DNA of 64,000 nucleotides from Streptomyces kaniharaensis (GCF_009569385.1 NZ_WBOF01000003.1:715834-779833), one strand, 5' to 3'; positions 50,117-58,671 are shown, counted from the first letter of the stretch. Notes: generated by a model from the sequence alone, not told the origin. Numbers and translations: made by a program.

Positions 50117-50857
50117 CTTCGGCCCGACTGTGGATCGGTCGGATGAGGAGAACGCTTCAAGAATCCCGAAGTCACGTCACAAGTCCGCAGAGCACCCGAA
50201 GGAGGAACAACCCCCTGGCCACGGGCGCAGGGACTCAGCGGGGCTCAGGTGAACTCGCGGGATGTCGCACAGCACCAGTCCTGAGCCGCTGAGCACTTCC
50301 GCCAGCGGGCAAGGTGGTTTGCTCGCCGCCGCAAGTCGGTGATCGAACGTCCGATCCCAATTGATCTTTACCAGTGGGTATCTCGGTGACCTCGGTGGAC
50401 GTCACCGGAGTGACACGGATTCAGCGCGCCCTGTCTTGCTCGATCACGCCGCTGGATGCGGATCGCGAGGTCGGTCTCGGTCCGTGCCGTCGGTGGCTCC
50501 CGCCTGCCGGAGGATCTCGCATCCTCAGGCAACGAGAAATCCATCGTCGCTGGGCTGGTCGCGCCACACGGCCTGTCGGCCGCATCCGGCCAGGACTGGT
50601 TACTCTCCCGCGAGGCGCGCAACTTCACCAAGGACGGGCACACCAGTTTCGGGTGGTGGTCCTCGGCGACCGGGTGCTGCGCGCGGGAACACGTACAGGC
50701 CGATCCGGACGCGCCCGGCAACAAGTCGCAAGGCGCGGGGTCCACCGTCCTCACCACCGACGACCTTCCCGCCGAGCACCACCGACTCGCGATCGAGGCG
50801 ACCAGCTCCCCGGGCCTGCCATTCAGCGTCGTCGACCCCGGACAGACTCCCGCCCAG
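50117..50857. other. Degenerate DNA, no intact gene
   Basis: About 740 bp with short frames on both strands. One plus-strand stretch around 50580-50680 reads like a damaged protein (QDWLLSREARNFTKDGHTSF) that I cannot identify. It is probably leftover sequence from successive insertions. Confidence 0.35.
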
Positions 50858-50955
50858 GAGGCCAGGTTGGCAGTCGAGGGGAACCGCGTGATGTCCGCGC
50901 CGATCTCCGCCAGAACCACCTCGGCCGCCCGGGTGTTCATGCCGGGGATGGTCAC
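50858..50955 (-). pseudogene. IS110-family transposase fragment
   Basis: Reads TIPGMNTRAAEVVLAEIGAD and then ITRFPSTANLASWAGVCPG, the well-conserved Transposase_20 motif of IS110 enzymes. Nothing recognisable of the rest remains. Confidence 0.75.
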
Positions 50956-50965
50956 CGGCAGCAGG

Positions 50966-51413
50966 ACTCAGTCGAGGCGATCGACCTCGCCGCAGCGGCC
51001 CAGCGCTTGGCCGGCTCGGGAACTCGGTTGAACGCCATGGGCGCGGTGTACGCGGCCCACGGGCACGCACTGCTCGGCGACGAGAAGACAGCCCAGCGTG
51101 CCTTCGACCAAGCTCTCGCGCTGCTCGCCAAGCCGCCGGAGGCACCGTTCGGCCGAGGCCGGTGGCTCAACGAGCCCTACGTGAAGGCCCAGCGCGCCTC
51201 GCCCGCTCGGCCATAGCCCAGTTCCACACCGACGGTCCCGAGCACGCCGCCACAACCGCTACCTCGGCGCTGTCGATTGCGACGACGACCAGGTCGGCCC
51301 GGATCCTCACCGAGCTGGCGCACCTCGACACCCTGCTGCAAGGGTGTCGAGGCGTAGCGGAAGTCGCCCACTTCCGGCAGGCGCTCGACAGCATCCTGCT
51401 CCATGAAGTGTGA
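50966..51413 (+). pseudogene. XRE/TPR-type regulator, C-terminal remnant
   Basis: Two frames give SVEAIDLAAAAQRLAGSG, LGDEKTAQRAFDQALALLAK and RWLNEPYVKAQRA, then (after a shift near 51203) HAATTATSALSIATTTRSAR and RGVAEVAHFRQALDSIL. This is the tetratricopeptide-like C-terminal part of streptomycete helix-turn-helix proteins. The DNA-binding domain is absent. Confidence 0.55.
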
Positions 51414-51455
51414 TGACCAATCAGAGCCCCGTTGTCCCGAGAGAATGGACCGCCG

Positions 51456-51880
51456 ATGGCCTCCCGCCCCTTCGTCCTGTTGAGGGTCGCGACCTCCGTC
51501 GACGGTCACATCGACGACGCCTCCCCCGAGCGCCTGCTGCTGTCCAACGCGGAGGATTTCGACCGCGTCGACCAGGTACGAGCCGAATCCGACGCCATCC
51601 TCATCGGCGGAACACCCTGCGCAGCGGCGATCCCCGTCTGCTGGTCAACAGCGACAAGCGCCGCGCCGACCGGATCGCGGCCGGCAAGCCCGACTACCCG
51701 CTCAAGGTCACCATCTCCGCCAGCGGCGATCTGGGCCGGGACCTCAAGTTCTGGCACTTCGGCGACAAGAAGGTCGTCTAGACCACTGAGCTGCCGCACC
51801 GAAGGTCCGGGAGACGCTCGACGGCCTTGCCGACGTCGTCAGCACCGGCCCCCACCGTCGACTTCGGCGCACTCGAGCGC
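51456..51880 (+). pseudogene. RibD C-terminal/dihydrofolate-reductase-like gene, broken
   Basis: Begins SRPFVLLRVATSVDGHIDDA and RLLLSNAEDFDRVDQVRAES DAILIGG (two blocks). It shifts frame near 51610, continues as DPRLLVNSDKRRADRIAAGK and GDLGRDLKFWHFGDKKVV, and meets a stop where the intact family has Tyr. Weak homology continues after the stop. The substrate-binding second half is lost. Confidence 0.75.
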
Positions 51881-51886
51881 GGCCCG

Positions 51887-53032
51887 TCAGCGACGAGAGT
51901 GGGCGTTGAGGCGGGCGGCCTGGCGTGTCAGGTGGTCGCGTTCGGCGAGGTTGGGGGCCTTGTGGGCCGCCTCGGCGTACAGCCGTGCTGCCGTCGCCAG
52001 GTCGCCGTCGCGTTCGTGGAGGTACGCCGCGACCGCGGTGTGGCGAGGCAGGGCGGCGTCAAGCGTCGCGAGTGCCGCCAGGCCGGCGTGCGGTCCGTCC
52101 GCCTCGCCGACGGCGACGGCGCGGTTGAGGCGGACGACCGGGCTGTCGGTGAGGCGCGTGAGCTCGTCGTACCACTCGACGATCTGCACCCAGTCGGTCT
52201 CCTCGGCGGTGGGCGCGTCGGCGTGGAGTGCCGCGATGGCGGCCTGGGCCTGGAACTCGCCCAGCCGGTCGCGGGCGAGGGCCGCCTGCAGGATCTCGAC
52301 GCCCTCGGCGATCAACGCGGTGTCCCATCGGGTGCGGTCCTGTTCGGCGAGCGGCACCAGGCTGCCGTCGGGCGCGATCCGGCTGGCACGCCGGGCGTGG
52401 TGGAGGAGCATGAGGGCGAGCAGCCCTGCCACCTCGGGGTGGTCGACCTGAGCCGCGAGCTGCCGGGTGAGCCGGATGGCCTCGGCGGCGAGGTCGACGT
52501 CACCGGAGTAGCCCTCGTTGAAGACCAGGTAGAGGACGCGCAGCACGGTGGCGACGTCGCCGGGCTGGTCGAACCGCACGCCGGAGACGGTGCGCTTGGC
52601 CCGGCTGATCCGCTGTGCCATGGTCGCCTCGGGTACCAGGTAGGCCTGAGCGATCTGGCGGGTGGTCAGCCCGCCGATGGCGCGCAGGGTGAGCGCGACG
52701 GCGGATGCCGGTGTCAGTGACGGGTGGGCGCACAGGAAGTAGAGCTGGAGCGTGTCGTCCACCGCGGGCGCGGGGCCGGGTGCCGGCTCCTGGTCGACGA
52801 GGTCCTCGCGTCGGCGGCGGGCGGTGTCCGCGCGGGTGGCGTCGAGGAACTTGCGCCAGGCCGCGGTGACCAGCCAGCCCTTCGGGTCGCGCGGAGGGTC
52901 GGCGGGCCAGACGCGGATGGCCTCGACCAGCGCGTCCTGCACGGCGTCCTCGGCCGCCGCGAAGTCGGCTCCGCGGCGGACGAGGACGGCGAGTACGCTC
53001 GGCGTGAGGCTCCGGATCAGGGCCTCGTTCAT
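51887..53032 (-). CDS. ECF sigma factor, ECF42 group
   Basis: A 381-residue extracytoplasmic-function sigma factor. Region 2 is short (RRGADFAAAEDAVQDALVEA, WLVTAAWRKFLDATRADTAR), and region 4 has LTTRQIAQAYLVPEATMAQRI. The C-terminal ~200 residues form a TPR-like extension (LNRAVAVGEADGPHAGLAAL, RLYAEAAHKAPNLAERDHL), the defining feature of group ECF42. Members lack an anti-sigma factor and instead sit next to a YCII/DGPF protein, as here (7-bp gap). The extension is thought to be needed for activity. Confidence 0.92.
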   Translation of the reverse strand: MNEALIRSLTPSVLAVLVRRGADFAAAEDAVQDALVEAIRVWPADPPRDPKGWLVTAAWRKFLDATRADTARRRREDLVDQEPAPGPAPAVDDTLQLYFLCAHPSLTPASAVALTLRAIGGLTTRQIAQAYLVPEATMAQRISRAKRTVSGVRFDQPGDVATVLRVLYLVFNEGYSGDVDLAAEAIRLTRQLAAQVDHPEVAGLLALMLLHHARRASRIAPDGSLVPLAEQDRTRWDTALIAEGVEILQAALARDRLGEFQAQAAIAALHADAPTAEETDWVQIVEWYDELTRLTDSPVVRLNRAVAVGEADGPHAGLAALATLDAALPRHTAVAAYLHERDGDLATAARLYAEAAHKAPNLAERDHLTRQAARLNAHSRR

Positions 53033-53039
53033 CAGCGGG

Positions 53040-53447
53040 TCACTCCGTGATGGTGGGCGGCGCGGCCAGGAACGGGCGCACCTCCAGCCACTCGTGGATC
53101 GGCTTCCCGCCCGCCCCGGGGGCGGCCGACAGTTCCCCGGCCAGCTCGACGGCGCGGTCGTAGCTGTCGACGTCGATCACCATCCAGCCGGCGATGAGGT
53201 CCTTGGTCTCGGCGAACGGGCCGTCGGTGACCGGCGGGCGGCCCTCGCCGTCGTAGCGGACCCAAGCGCCCTCGGGGGCCAGCGCCTGACCGTCGACGAA
53301 CTCGCCGGTCTTCTCGAGCCGGGCCGCGAAGTCGTACATGTACTGCATGTGCGCCGAGATCTCCTCCGGCGTCCACCGGTCCATCGGTACGTCGTTGACC
53401 GCGGCCGGGGCTCCGCGGTAGTGCTTGAGCAGCAGGTACTTGGCCAT
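53040..53447 (-). CDS. YCII-related (DGPF) protein, ECF42 partner
   Basis: A 135-residue ferredoxin-like alpha/beta protein with the DGPF signature VTDGPFAETKDLIAGWMVID and MDRWTPEEISAHMQYMYDF. Proteins of this family are the standard genomic partners and regulatory targets of ECF42 sigma factors; their biochemical role is still unclear. It is the first gene of the operon, 7 bp before the sigma gene. An ECF42-type promoter lies 53-80 bp upstream, suggesting positive autoregulation. Confidence 0.9.
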   Translation of the reverse strand: MAKYLLLKHYRGAPAAVNDVPMDRWTPEEISAHMQYMYDFAARLEKTGEFVDGQALAPEGAWVRYDGEGRPPVTDGPFAETKDLIAGWMVIDVDSYDRAVELAGELSAAPGAGGKPIHEWLEVRPFLAAPPTITE

Positions 53448-53499
53448 GGTGCTTCTCCTCGGTGCTGGTGCGACCCATTGTGGTCGCGTTCACCCCGGG

Positions 53500-53526
53500 G
53501 ACGGAGCCGGTCACGGGTTCTCGACA
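53500..53526 (-). promoter_or_regulatory. Candidate ECF42 promoter
   Basis: The minus strand carries TGTCGA (complement of 53521-53526) and, 17 bp on, CGTC (complement of 53500-53503). These agree with the ECF42 -35 (TGTCGA) and -10 patterns as I recall them from work in Streptomyces venezuelae. It lies upstream of the YCII gene. Confidence 0.6.
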
Positions 53527-53617
53527 TCGCCGTCCGAATATTTTTCGGGCTTTCGTGGATGAGCCTGCCGTGCGCTGCGTGGGTGCGCCCCGCTCTCATC
53601 AAGGCCCGCCGGCCAGA

Positions 53618-53667
53618 TCCCGACATGCGTCGGAAGAAGTTGACATGTCGGGAGTCTCCGACGCATG
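53618..53667. promoter_or_regulatory. Two interlocked inverted repeats before the ArsR gene
   Basis: TCCCGACATG (53618-53627) pairs perfectly with CATGTCGGGA (53644-53653), and CATGCGTCGGA (53624-53634) pairs perfectly with TCCGACGCATG (53657-53667). The two dyads overlap, so only one can form as a hairpin at a time. Most simply these are two operators for ArsR dimers just ahead of the start codon. Confidence 0.6.
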
Positions 53668-53675
53668 GTGGTGGC

Positions 53676-53993
53676 ATGGCGGATGTCGATGTCTTCAGCG
53701 CGCTGGCCAACCCCGTGCGGCGCAAGCTGCTGGAGAGCCTCCGAGCCGGGCCACGGGCGGCCGGTGAACTGGCCGGCGACTTCGAGCTCAGCAGGCCGGC
53801 GGTCTCCGAGCATCTGGCGGTGCTCAAGAACGCCCGGCTGGTGCGCGAGGAGCCGCGCGGTCGGCATCGGTACTACCACCTGGAGCCCGCCCCGCTCGCC
53901 GAGGTCGAGGAGTGGCTCCACCCGTTTGAGCGCTATTGGCGGGCGCGGATGCGTTCGCTGCGCGAGCTTCTGGACGAGGAGGACAACCGATGA
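53676..53993 (+). CDS. ArsR-family winged-helix regulator
   Basis: A 105-residue single-domain regulator with FSALANPVRRKLLESLRAGP, AGELAGDFELSRPAVSEHL as the recognition helix and LVREEPRGRHRYYHLEPAPL as the wing. No metal-binding cysteines are present. This subtype pairs with SRPBCC/AHSA1 proteins. Its stop overlaps the start of that gene (ATGA) here, and the two act as an operon. Autoregulation through the inverted repeats upstream is likely. Confidence 0.92.
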   Translation: MADVDVFSALANPVRRKLLESLRAGPRAAGELAGDFELSRPAVSEHLAVLKNARLVREEPRGRHRYYHLEPAPLAEVEEWLHPFERYWRARMRSLRELLDEEDNR

Positions 53994-54394
53994 CCGAGAA
54001 GTCCGTCATCACCTGTGACGAGTTCCTGCCGTACCCGCCGGCGCGGGTGTGGGAGGCGCTGACGGAACCCGAGCTGCATGCGCGGTGGTGGGCGCCGGGG
54101 GACGTCAGGGCGGTGGTGGGGCATCGGTTCACGCTGGACATGGGGCCGTGGGGGCAGCAGCCGTGCGAGGTGATCGCGGTCGAGCCGGAGCGGCTGCTGA
54201 GCTACAGCTTCGCCGAGGGATCGCTGGACACCACCGTGACGTGGCGGCTTGTGCCGGAGGGGCACGGCACGCGGCTGCTGCTGGAACACGCGGGCTTCGA
54301 CCTGGACACCCCGATGGGGCGGCAGGCGCACCAGGGCATGGGGCAGGGCTGGCCGGGCGTGCTGCGGCGGATCGCACCCGCCCTGGCGGAATGA
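53990..54394 (+). CDS. SRPBCC (AHSA1-like) domain protein
   Basis: A 134-residue helix-grip protein with EFLPYPPARVWEALTEPEL, ARWWAPGDVRAVVGHRFTLD, and the closing WRLVPEGHGTRLLLEHAGFD and GWPGVLRRI. Such proteins bind hydrophobic ligands in a deep pocket; none can be named. It is translationally coupled to the ArsR gene and probably works as the effector of that small stress unit. Confidence 0.9.
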   Translation: MTEKSVITCDEFLPYPPARVWEALTEPELHARWWAPGDVRAVVGHRFTLDMGPWGQQPCEVIAVEPERLLSYSFAEGSLDTTVTWRLVPEGHGTRLLLEHAGFDLDTPMGRQAHQGMGQGWPGVLRRIAPALAE

Positions 54395-54403
54395 GGATCC
54401 GGC

Positions 54404-54805
54404 TCAGGCGCGGCCGAGGACGCGGTCCACGGTGATCTCGATGACGACGCGGTCCGGGTTCACCCGGGGCTCGCGGTAGCGCTCGGCGTAGCGGCGCTCG
54501 GCGTCGGCGACCTGCTCGGGCTCGTCGCGGACGACGGCGACGCCCTCCAGGGTCGACCAGCGGGCGCGGTCGACCTGGCAGACGGCGACGCGCATGCCCT
54601 CGGGCCCGGCGGCGGCGACGTTGCGCGCCTTGCGGCTGGTCCGGCTGGTGATCACGCGGGCGACGCCGGTCTCCGGCTGGTACGTCACGCCGACCGGCAC
54701 GACGTGCGGGGAGCCGTCGGGGCGGTGGGTGGTCAGGGTGGAGATGTGGCGCTCGCGCCAGAAGGCGAGGAAGGCGTCGTCGAGGTCGCGCGGGTCGTGG
54801 GCCAT
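54404..54805 (-). CDS. PPOX-class split-barrel flavin/F420-dependent protein
   Basis: A 133-residue split-barrel protein: FLAFWRERHISTLTTHRPDG, PHVVPVGVTYQPETGVARVI, RTSRKARNVAAAGPEGMRV and a final RVNPDRVVIEITVDRVLG. This matches the F420-dependent PPOX class (TIGR03618-type) found in actinobacteria. The substrate is unknown. The gene is convergent with the SRPBCC gene, with only 9 bp between stops, and stands alone on its strand. Confidence 0.85.
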   Translation of the reverse strand: MAHDPRDLDDAFLAFWRERHISTLTTHRPDGSPHVVPVGVTYQPETGVARVITSRTSRKARNVAAAGPEGMRVAVCQVDRARWSTLEGVAVVRDEPEQVADAERRYAERYREPRVNPDRVVIEITVDRVLGRA

Positions 54806-54861
54806 GGCCGCGATCGTACGGCCCCCGGGGAAACACGAAGCCCCCGGGGGCCATGGGGGCA

Positions 54862-55491
54862 TCAGTGACCGCGGGCGATCCAGTCCGGCAGGGCCGGGGC
54901 CTCGGCGCCGATCGTGGTCGGGTCGCCGTGGCCGGTCCGCACCACCGTCTCCGGCGGGAGGGTCAGCAGGCGGTCGCGGATCGAGTCGATGATCGTCGGG
55001 AAGTGCGAGAACGACCGGCCGGTCGCGCCCGGGCCGCCGTGGAACAGGGTGTCGCCGGTGAAGACGGTGCTGAGCTCGGGCGCGTACAGGCAGACCGCGC
55101 CCGGCGCGTGGCCGGGGGTGTGCAGGACGGTCAGTGCGGTGCCGGCCACCTCGATCCGCTGCCCGTCGGCGAGTTCGCCGTCCGGGAGGCGCTCGGGGTG
55201 GGTGAGCTTCCACAGCGGCAGGTCGTCCGGGTGCAGCAGGATCGGCGCACCGGTGCGGGCGGCGAGTGCCGGGGCCGCGTCGATGTGGTCGTTGTGCGCG
55301 TGGGTGGAGACGATCGCCAGCAGGCGGCGCCCGTCGAGCGCGGCCTCGATCGCGTCGGCGTCGTGGGCGGCGTCGATCACCACCGCCTCGGCGTCGTCGC
55401 CGACGATCCAGACGTTGTTCTCCACCTCCCAGCTGCCGCCGTCGAGTTCGAAGGTTCCGGCCGTGACGAGACGCTCCACGCGGACGCTCAT
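54862..55491 (-). CDS. MBL-fold hydrolase, MscR-associated
   Basis: A 209-residue metallo-beta-lactamase-fold enzyme. Metal ligands are complete: HAHNDHID (HxHxDH), HTPGHAPGA, FTGDTLF and GHGDPTTIG. It is glyoxalase-II-like. It follows mscR, with a 26-codon micro-ORF bridging the two genes by 4-nt overlaps at each side. In mycothiol-using actinobacteria a hydrolase in this place is thought to release formate and mycothiol from S-formylmycothiol, which would complete formaldehyde detoxification (inference). Confidence 0.9.
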   Translation of the reverse strand: MSVRVERLVTAGTFELDGGSWEVENNVWIVGDDAEAVVIDAAHDADAIEAALDGRRLLAIVSTHAHNDHIDAAPALAARTGAPILLHPDDLPLWKLTHPERLPDGELADGQRIEVAGTALTVLHTPGHAPGAVCLYAPELSTVFTGDTLFHGGPGATGRSFSHFPTIIDSIRDRLLTLPPETVVRTGHGDPTTIGAEAPALPDWIARGH

Positions 55492-55568
55492 ACGCCTACC
55501 TCGCTTCGCTCGGCAGGCGCTTCGCGCAACGCGCACCTCTCGATGGTTCGCTCGCTCCGCTCGCTCAC
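55488..55568 (-). CDS. 26-residue micro-ORF bridging mscR and the MBL gene
   Basis: The GTG at 55568 overlaps the mscR stop (GTGA) and its TGA overlaps the MBL start (ATGA), so ribosomes could pass through all three. The peptide MSERSERTIERCALREAPAE plus six residues (RSEVGV) is arginine/glutamate-rich. A related ORF of identical length and overlap lies before the MBL gene at 63809; shared positions read S-RSER--ER--LREA---ER. It could be a real coupling peptide or a DNA/RNA repeat that happens to be open. Confidence 0.5.
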   Translation of the reverse strand: MSERSERTIERCALREAPAERSEVGV

Positions 55569-56650
55569 AGGACCACCACCGAGCGGAGCACGTCGCCCTG
55601 GTGCATGCGCGCGAACGCCTGCTCCACCGCGTCGAGTTCGATGGTCTCGGTGACGAACGCGCGCAGGTCCAGGCGGCCCTGGAGGTAGAGGTCGATCAGC
55701 ATCGGGAAGTCCCGGGAGGGCAGGCAGTCGCCGTACCAGGAGGACTTCAGCGCGCCGCCGCGGCCGAACACGTCGAGCAGCGGGAGCTCCAGCGTCATCT
55801 CCGGTGTCGGCACGCCGACCAGGACGACGGTGCCTGCCAGGTCCCGGGCGTAGAAGGCCTGCCGGTATGTCTCGGGGCGGCCGACCGCCTCGACGACGAC
55901 ATCCGCGCCGTGGCCGCCGGTCAGCTCGCGGATCGCCTCGACCGGGTCCGTGGTACGGGAGTTGACGGTGTGGGTGGCGCCCAGCGTGCGGGCCGTCTCC
56001 AGTTTGCGGTCGTCGATGTCGACGGCGATGATCCGCGCCGCGCCCGCCAGCCGGGAGCCCAGCACCGCCGCGCCGCCCACGCCGCCGCAGCCGATCACGG
56101 CGACCGAGTCGCCCCGGCCGACGCCGCCGGTGTTGATCGCGGCGCCGATGCCCGCCATCACGCCACAGCCCAGCAGGCCCGCGACGGCCGGCTCGGCGGC
56201 CGGGTTCACCTTGGTGCACTGGCCCGCCGCGACCAGGGTCTTCTCGGCGAACGCCCCGATGCCGAGCGCCGGGGACAGCTCGGTTCCGTCCAGCAGCGTC
56301 ATCTTCTGCCGGGCGTTGTGGGTGTCGAAGCAGTACTGCGGACGGCCCCGCCGACAGGCACGGCACTGGCCGCACACCGCACGCCAGTTGAGGATCACGA
56401 AGTCGCCCGGGGCGACCTCGGTGACGCCCTCGCCGACCGACTCCACGACGCCCGCGGCCTCGTGGCCGAGCAGGAACGGGAACTCGTCGTTGATGCCGCC
56501 CTCGCGGTAGTGGAGGTCGGTGTGGCAGACCCCGCAGGCCTGGATCCGCACCACGGCCTCGCCCGGGCCCGGGTCCGGCACGACGATCGTGGTCACCTCC
56601 ACGGGCGCGCCCTTGGCACGCGCGATGACTGCCTTGACCTGCTGGGCCAT
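55565..56650 (-). CDS. mscR: S-(hydroxymethyl)mycothiol dehydrogenase
   Basis: A 361-residue zinc alcohol dehydrogenase of class III type. Catalytic zinc ligands occur in ACGVCHTDLHY and GHEAAGVVESVG; structural zinc cysteines in CGQCRACRRGRPQYC. The NAD-binding fold is GCGGVGGAAVLGSRLAGA. Overall it matches the mycothiol-dependent formaldehyde dehydrogenase/nitrosothiol reductase of actinobacteria, including the conserved NARQKMTL segment. It oxidises the formaldehyde-mycothiol adduct. Downstream are the micro-ORF and the MBL hydrolase. The gene supports a mycothiol-producing host. Confidence 0.93.
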   Translation of the reverse strand: MAQQVKAVIARAKGAPVEVTTIVVPDPGPGEAVVRIQACGVCHTDLHYREGGINDEFPFLLGHEAAGVVESVGEGVTEVAPGDFVILNWRAVCGQCRACRRGRPQYCFDTHNARQKMTLLDGTELSPALGIGAFAEKTLVAAGQCTKVNPAAEPAVAGLLGCGVMAGIGAAINTGGVGRGDSVAVIGCGGVGGAAVLGSRLAGAARIIAVDIDDRKLETARTLGATHTVNSRTTDPVEAIRELTGGHGADVVVEAVGRPETYRQAFYARDLAGTVVLVGVPTPEMTLELPLLDVFGRGGALKSSWYGDCLPSRDFPMLIDLYLQGRLDLRAFVTETIELDAVEQAFARMHQGDVLRSVVVL

Positions 56651-57193
56651 CCTGTTCCACCTCCGTCGGCCGGGGCGGCTCCGCACCCGGCGTGACCTGC
56701 GTCAAACGACTTGCCCACGAAGCGTATCGCCCGCGCCGCCGCCGTCCCGGGGAACCACCCGGGACAGCCGGGGAAAGGCCGCGGCGATCCGGGCCACCGT
56801 GTCACCGCACATGCCGGCGGCATACCCGGACCCCGGCGCGATCCCGGCCCGGCGAAGGGGCGTGCAGGCCGCGCTGAGCGCCCGTCAGCACGCATCGAAT
56901 GCCCGGAAAGCATCGCCCTTGGCCGGAAGTACCGCAGACGGGCGGACCGCGGCCCACGTACGGTCGTAGCAGAAGCGGTCCACGTGACCACGCTCAGCAC
57001 ACACGGCACGCCCACCGCACCCGACCCGCCCGACCGTGCGCCACCGCGCGCCACGTCCGTCCGACCGTGCGCGACCTCGCCGGCCAGAGCCGAGCCGTCC
57101 GCCGGCCTGCCCCACCCGTCCCCCCGCACCTCCCCGGTTCCACCCCCCGTCGGGCCGCCCCCGCGGCCCACCGCCCTGGAGTCTGGAGTACGG
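56651..57193. other. Intergenic region between mscR and the P450 gene
   Basis: About 540 bp holding the divergent promoters of mscR and the P450 gene. A proline/arginine-rich frame runs through it upstream of the P450 start but has no family resemblance. No hairpin, repeat or RNA gene stood out. Confidence 0.4.
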
Positions 57194-58411
57194 ATGTCCG
57201 CAGAGAACAGTGCGACCGGTGCCGGCACCGGTACCGCCCCGCTCGTCCCGCTGCACTGCCTGCGCCACCTGGAGCCCGGCCCGCCCCGGCTCGGCGCGCT
57301 GCCCACCGGCACCCCCGTCTGGCTGGTCAGCCGCCACGCCGACGTCCGGCAGGTGCTCACCGACCCGCGCCTCGGCCGCGCCCCGCTCTACGCGCCGGAC
57401 GCGCCGCCCGTCTCGCTCACGCCCAACCTCCTCGACGCCCCGCAGAGCCTCCTGAACATCGACGGCACCGAACACCAACGACTGCGCCGCACCGTGCAAC
57501 GGGCGTTCACCCCGCGCGCCATCGCCCGCTGGCGGCCCTGGGTCGCCTCCGTGGTCGAGGCACTGATCGACGAACTGATCGACCAGGGCCCGCCCGCCGA
57601 CATCGTCGCCGCCTACACCCGCCCGCTCCCGGTCGCGGTGATCAGCCGGCTCATGGGGCTGGACGGCCTGGACGGCAAGCGGCTGGCGCACTGGAGCGAC
57701 CACGCGCTCTCCACCATCGCCCACAGCGCCGAGGCGATCGGCAACGCGATGGCCGAGTTCGCCGCCTTCGGCGCCTCCGTGATCGCCGAACGCCGCGACC
57801 GGCCCGGCGACGACCTCGTCAGCAGCCTGCTCACGGCCGCCGCCGAGGACGGCTCGATCACCGAACAGCAGCTGATCACCCTGGTCATCGGCCTCGTCGT
57901 GGCCGGGCACGAGACCACCATGACCACCCTCGGCAACGCCCTCGTCTACCTCCTCGGCGACGGCCGCGACGCCTGGCAGCGGCTCGCCTCCGACGAGGCC
58001 AGCGCCGCCGCCGCGACCGAGCAACTGCTGCGGGCCGTTCCGCTCGGGGACGCCGACCACCTGCCCGGCCTGCTGCGGCGCACCGTCGAGGACGTCGAGA
58101 TCGGCGGAGTCGTCATACCGGCCGGCAGCGTGGTCGCCGCCGACACCGGCGCCGCCAACGTCGACCCGGAGGTCTTCACCGGAGACCTGCTGACCGAACT
58201 GTTCTCCCCGCTCGCCGCGCCCATGTACACCTTCGGCGCCGGGCCGCACCACTGCCTCGGCGCCTGGCTGGCCCGGATGGAGCTCGAACTCGCCCTGCAC
58301 CGGCTGGCCCGGCGGCTGCCCTCGCTGCGCCTCGCCCGCCCGACCGAGCAGATCGACTGGCGGCGCGGCCTGCTGACCCGCAGCCCGAACGCCCTCCAGG
58401 TCGCCTGGTGA
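57194..58411 (+). CDS. Cytochrome P450 with atypical K-helix
   Basis: A 405-residue soluble P450. The C-helix has TEHQRLRRTVQRAFTPR, the I-helix has VVAGHETTMTT, and the haem loop is TFGAGPHHCLGAWLARMELE with the ligand Cys. The K-helix reads EQLLR, so the Glu of the near-universal ExxR is Gln (codon 58022-58024). The stretch between K-helix and haem loop (ANVDPEVFTGDLLTELFSPL) lacks the usual Phe-Asp-Arg meander. Similar departures are known in CYP156/CYP157 of streptomycetes. A ferredoxin gene overlaps its stop. The substrate is unknown, and activity may be impaired or specialised. Confidence 0.87.
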   Translation: MSAENSATGAGTGTAPLVPLHCLRHLEPGPPRLGALPTGTPVWLVSRHADVRQVLTDPRLGRAPLYAPDAPPVSLTPNLLDAPQSLLNIDGTEHQRLRRTVQRAFTPRAIARWRPWVASVVEALIDELIDQGPPADIVAAYTRPLPVAVISRLMGLDGLDGKRLAHWSDHALSTIAHSAEAIGNAMAEFAAFGASVIAERRDRPGDDLVSSLLTAAAEDGSITEQQLITLVIGLVVAGHETTMTTLGNALVYLLGDGRDAWQRLASDEASAAAATEQLLRAVPLGDADHLPGLLRRTVEDVEIGGVVIPAGSVVAADTGAANVDPEVFTGDLLTELFSPLAAPMYTFGAGPHHCLGAWLARMELELALHRLARRLPSLRLARPTEQIDWRRGLLTRSPNALQVAW

Positions 58412-58671
58412 CGGCCGGGCCGCAGGCGGGCGCCGACGCAGTGGTCGTCCGGGTCGACCGGGACCGCTGCATCGGCTCCGGGATGTGCGCCCTCAGCGCC
58501 CCCGGCTCGCTGGCCCTCGGCGCCGACGGACTCGCGGAGCCGGTGGCCGGACACGGCGCGGACGGCGAGGAGCTGACACCGGAACTGACCGAGGCCGTCG
58601 ACTTCTGCCCGGTCGAGGCGCTGACCCTGTACTCGGCGCGCGGCGGGCACCGGATCGCCCCGGCGGAGTGA
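58408..58671 (+). CDS. [3Fe-4S] ferredoxin for the adjacent P450
   Basis: An 87-residue ferredoxin with CIGSGMC (C-x5-C) and a later FCPVEAL, the three-cysteine pattern of [3Fe-4S] ferredoxins that feed actinobacterial P450s. The GTG start overlaps the P450 stop (GTGA), so the pair is coupled. Extra ~10 residues before the fold suggest GTG is read from the overlap. A ferredoxin reductase is not nearby. Confidence 0.93.
   Translation: MTAGPQAGADAVVVRVDRDRCIGSGMCALSAPGSLALGADGLAEPVAGHGADGEELTPELTEAVDFCPVEALTLYSARGGHRIAPAE

Noticed and set aside
57194..58671. P450-ferredoxin pair as part of a biosynthetic gene cluster
   Set aside because: No synthase, tailoring or resistance genes are adjacent; neighbours are general hydrolases and regulators.
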